DNA of 23,184 bases. Source: Verrucomicrobia bacterium UBA3761 (GTDB lineage: Bacteria; Verrucomicrobiota; Kiritimatiellia; RFP12; UBA1067). Position 1 is the first letter of the stretch. Every line of letters begins with the position of its first letter. The notes below the pieces were generated by a model. That model saw only the letters and a list, made by a program, of their open reading frames with translations, did no database searches and had not been told where the DNA came from. Of this stretch, positions 21,077 to 23,184 are shown piece after piece. The DNA lies in assembly GCA_002371135.1 (NCBI GenBank), contig DFGB01000082.1, positions 853 to 24,036 of the forward strand. The letters run 5' to 3'. A program made the position numbers and the translations under genes.

Positions 21077-22672
21077 ATGAAACACCTGATATTTGCGGCG
21101 TGCGCCGCCACCGCCGGCCTGCTCTACGCAGCCAACCCGTTCCTGCCGCTCTGGGAGTTCATCCCCGACGGCGAGCCATACGTCTTCGACGACCCGGACA
21201 AGCCAGGCGAGAAGCGCGTATATGTCTATGGTTCTCATGACAACCTCCGCGACAAGTACTGCGGACGCGACCAGGTCGTGTGGTCCGCGCCCGTCGAGGA
21301 CCTCAACAAGTGGCGCTTCGACGGAGTGATCTTCCGCTCGCTCAACGGCGCGGACGGCAAGCCGCTAAACAAGAACGGACTCGGCGACGTGCTGTACGCT
21401 CCCGACGTCGCCGAGGTCAAGGGTCCGGACGGGAAGAAGACGTACTACCTCTACCCCAACACGCAGGCATGGGGGCGCAACAACATGCTCGCGAAGTCCG
21501 ACAGGCCCGACGGACCCTTCGAAGTCTGCAACTGGGACGAGAAGGACCCCAAGAAGACCGTCGGACCTTTCGGCTTCGACCCCGCGATTCTCGTCGACGA
21601 CGATGGACGCGTCTACGGATACTGGGGCATCTGGCGTTCGTTCGCCGCGGAGCTCGACCCGAAGACGATGGCGACGGTAAAGCCCGGCGCGAAGATCGTC
21701 GAGGACATGGTGTCGAGCTGCAAGGCGGAAGGCGACTTCCGGTTCTTCGAGGCGTCGTCCATAAGGAAGATCAAGGATAAATACGTCTTCATCTACAGCC
21801 GATGGTCCGCGGACGGCGAGTTCGGCCTCGACGGATCGAACTACACGCTCGGGTATGCCTACTCCGACAAGCCGCTCGGCCCGTGGACATACGGCGGAAC
21901 GATCATCGACGGGCGCGGGCGGCAGCGCAACGCCGACGGTGCGACGGTTGTCACGGCCTGCCCCGGCGGAAACACCCACGGCAGCATCTGCGAAATCAAC
22001 GGCCAGTGGTACGTGTTCTACCACCGCCAGTCGGGAGCGGATGAATTCTCGCGCCAGGCGATGGTGGCTCCCATCACCGTAGAAGTCGAGGAGGGACCCG
22101 GCGGCAAGGTCGTCATTTCCGAGGGCGAATATAATTCCGAGGGATTCGAGCTGGGCGGGCTCGACCCGTTCGAGCGCCACGCCGCCGGCATCGCCTGCCA
22201 CTACACCGGACCCGCGCCGGCAATTCAGACATACCCCACGGTCCAGTACTCCGGACCCTGGATGAAGCCGTTCTACGCCGACTGCTACGACGAAAGCGAC
22301 CCTTACGCCGCCAAGGTCAACCGCTCCAGCGTCGTGCACGTCACGGCCGGCTCGGTCGTCGGCTACAAGTATTTCAACTTCTCCAAGTCACGCGGCAGGA
22401 AGAACCTGAAGCTCGTCATAAATATGATTCCGCAGGGCGTCGACGCCTCGCTCGAGGTCTGGGTGAAGAGTCCGAACGCCGCCGGGGGCGGCCTGAAGGT
22501 CGGCGAGACCGCCATCTCCGCATCTCTCCCCGAACGCCCGTGCAGCACCGCAATCGACGTCGCGCCGCTCGCGGAGCTCGACGGCAAGGCCGCGCTGTAT
22601 TTCGTGTTCAACTCCGGTCTCAGGGAGCAGTCGATCTGCGAAATCGAGGAATTCCGCTTCACGGCGGAGTGA
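21077..22672 (+). CDS. Secreted GH43 glycosidase with C-terminal CBM6-like domain
   Basis: This 531-residue exported protein has signal peptide MKHLIFAACAATAGLLYA. It belongs to the GH43 branch that opens NPFLPLWEFIPDGEP and continues VYVYGSHD. The triad candidates are D31 (IPDGEP), D168 (GFDPAILVDDDG) and E225 (FFEASS). This branch is poorly characterised; arabinofuranosidase or xylosidase activity is most likely. From about residue 370 the chain looks like a beta-sandwich carbohydrate-binding module of the CBM6 type (YSGPWMKPFYADCYDE, then VVGYKYFNF), which may hold it on arabinoxylan. It starts 9 nt after the previous stop, in the same operon. The ribosome site is weak (AAGAGA inside the upstream stop region). 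Confidence 0.82.
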   Translation: MKHLIFAACAATAGLLYAANPFLPLWEFIPDGEPYVFDDPDKPGEKRVYVYGSHDNLRDKYCGRDQVVWSAPVEDLNKWRFDGVIFRSLNGADGKPLNKNGLGDVLYAPDVAEVKGPDGKKTYYLYPNTQAWGRNNMLAKSDRPDGPFEVCNWDEKDPKKTVGPFGFDPAILVDDDGRVYGYWGIWRSFAAELDPKTMATVKPGAKIVEDMVSSCKAEGDFRFFEASSIRKIKDKYVFIYSRWSADGEFGLDGSNYTLGYAYSDKPLGPWTYGGTIIDGRGRQRNADGATVVTACPGGNTHGSICEINGQWYVFYHRQSGADEFSRQAMVAPITVEVEEGPGGKVVISEGEYNSEGFELGGLDPFERHAAGIACHYTGPAPAIQTYPTVQYSGPWMKPFYADCYDESDPYAAKVNRSSVVHVTAGSVVGYKYFNFSKSRGRKNLKLVINMIPQGVDASLEVWVKSPNAAGGGLKVGETAISASLPERPCSTAIDVAPLAELDGKAALYFVFNSGLREQSICEIEEFRFTAE

Positions 22673-22681
22673 AAAGGGAAA

Positions 22682-23184
22682 ATGGAAGAGGTAAGAGTGA
22701 AGAGGGAAGAGAGGGGAGCGGCGGTTCGGCGGTGCGCGGCGCTCGCAATCGCCGCCGCCCTGGCTGGGGCGGCGGCGAATGCCGCCGTTAAAATCCCCCG
22801 CGCCAGGCCGCGCATCAACACGGAGCGAACGACCCTTGTTGCCGACAACGGCGCATTGCTGCGCGGTTGCGTTGCGTCCCACGAGCGCGAGAGCCTTGAG
22901 CAGCTAAAGCTCGTCGGATTGAACGCCGTTCACGACTATGCAGAAGGCTGCGACCTCAACTATCCGGCAGAAGGCTCGCGCGCGCCCGGCTATCGCGTGG
23001 AGGCGATCGACAAAGCTGTGAAGCTCACGAAGGAACTTGGGCTTTACTTTATCATGACGATCGGCAACGACCCAGGGAAGTTCAACAAGGAGTGGGCGCT
23101 CGATTTCTGGAAGTTCTACGCTCCGCGCTACAAGGACGAGCCGCATGTCATCTACGAAATCCACAACGAGCCCGTGCAGTGGGC
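22682..23184 (+). CDS. GH5-like secreted glycoside hydrolase, N-terminal fragment
   Basis: The frame is open from ATG 22682 to the right edge (167 codons and two bases). A basic n-region is followed by CAALAIAAALAGAAANAAV, a plausible signal peptide. The mature part has VADNGALLRGC, LKLVGLNAVHDY, then KLTKELGLYFIMTIGN and finally VIYEIHNEPVQW, whose Asn-Glu-Pro is the acid/base motif of clan A cellulases and mannanases such as GH5. The nucleophile lies outside the window, so the exact family and substrate are open. It starts 9 nt after the GH43 stop and is the fourth gene of the operon. The first 13 codons lie in a purine-only run (GAAGAGGTAAGAGTGAAGAG-like) that looks like a further intergenic repeat rather than typical coding sequence. 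A GTG at 22697 is an alternative start. Confidence 0.75.
   Translation, partial: MEEVRVKREERGAAVRRCAALAIAAALAGAAANAAVKIPRARPRINTERTTLVADNGALLRGCVASHERESLEQLKLVGLNAVHDYAEGCDLNYPAEGSRAPGYRVEAIDKAVKLTKELGLYFIMTIGNDPGKFNKEWALDFWKFYAPRYKDEPHVIYEIHNEPVQW

Overview
The window reads as a chromosomal segment of a GC-rich, plant-polysaccharide-degrading bacterium. A PVC-superphylum organism (Kiritimatiellota, Verrucomicrobiota or Lentisphaerota-like) is my best guess. This is inference from gene content: pseudopilins of the FTLIELL type, several modular secreted glycoside hydrolases without SusC/SusD-like partners, and intergenic DNA full of short palindromic repeats. No rRNA or marker phylogeny is available here to settle it.

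Layout. (1) 1-1240: the 5' end of a class II fructose-bisphosphate aldolase gene and a tRNA-Val(GAC) gene on the minus strand, then about 900 bp without a credible protein gene but dense in inverted repeats. One of these is a three-arm element whose middle arm can pair with either neighbour. (2) 1240-5129: a tightly overlapping plus-strand operon of an AMP-forming acyl ligase, a D-2-hydroxyacid dehydrogenase and an FkbH-like HAD-IIIC protein, which looks like a small acyl/glyceryl-activation pathway. (3) 5099-6115: a convergent minus-strand exported HAD phosphatase, probably a lipoprotein. (4) 6375-11498: fmt (methionyl-tRNA formyltransferase) followed by the type II secretion pseudopilin set gspG-H-I-J-K. 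(5) 11527-15707: a very large secreted GH127-GH105 fusion that begins 28 bp after gspK, coupled to a TIGR02757-family gene. (6) 15708-16675: an AT-richer intergenic stretch with a strong hairpin, the C-terminal remnant of an IS30-type transposase and half of an interspersed repeat. (7) 16676-23184: a hemicellulase operon of GH10-GH43 fusion, GH43 (subfamily-12-like), GH43 and the start of a GH5-like gene that runs off the window.

How it fits together. Two secreted carbohydrate-degrading blocks, one for pectin side chains and arabinan and one for xylan or arabinoxylan, lie beside the pseudopilin genes of a type II secretion system. This suggests enzymes exported through the Sec pathway and possibly the T2SS. 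GspC, D, E, F, L and M are not in the window, so that link is contextual only.

The least ordinary feature is the intergenic DNA. At least three palindromic repeat families recur: CTCTGCG-type, ATCGAAAAATCG-type and AAGTCC/TGTGGAA-type. In several places they have become part of gene starts: the prepilin leader of GspI, the start region of the GH127-GH105 gene, the -35 box of fmt and, possibly, the N-terminus of the GH5-like protein. Three promoters share an identical ATGGTATAAT extended -10. Two genes (fmt and GH10-GH43) appear to have almost no 5' untranslated leader.
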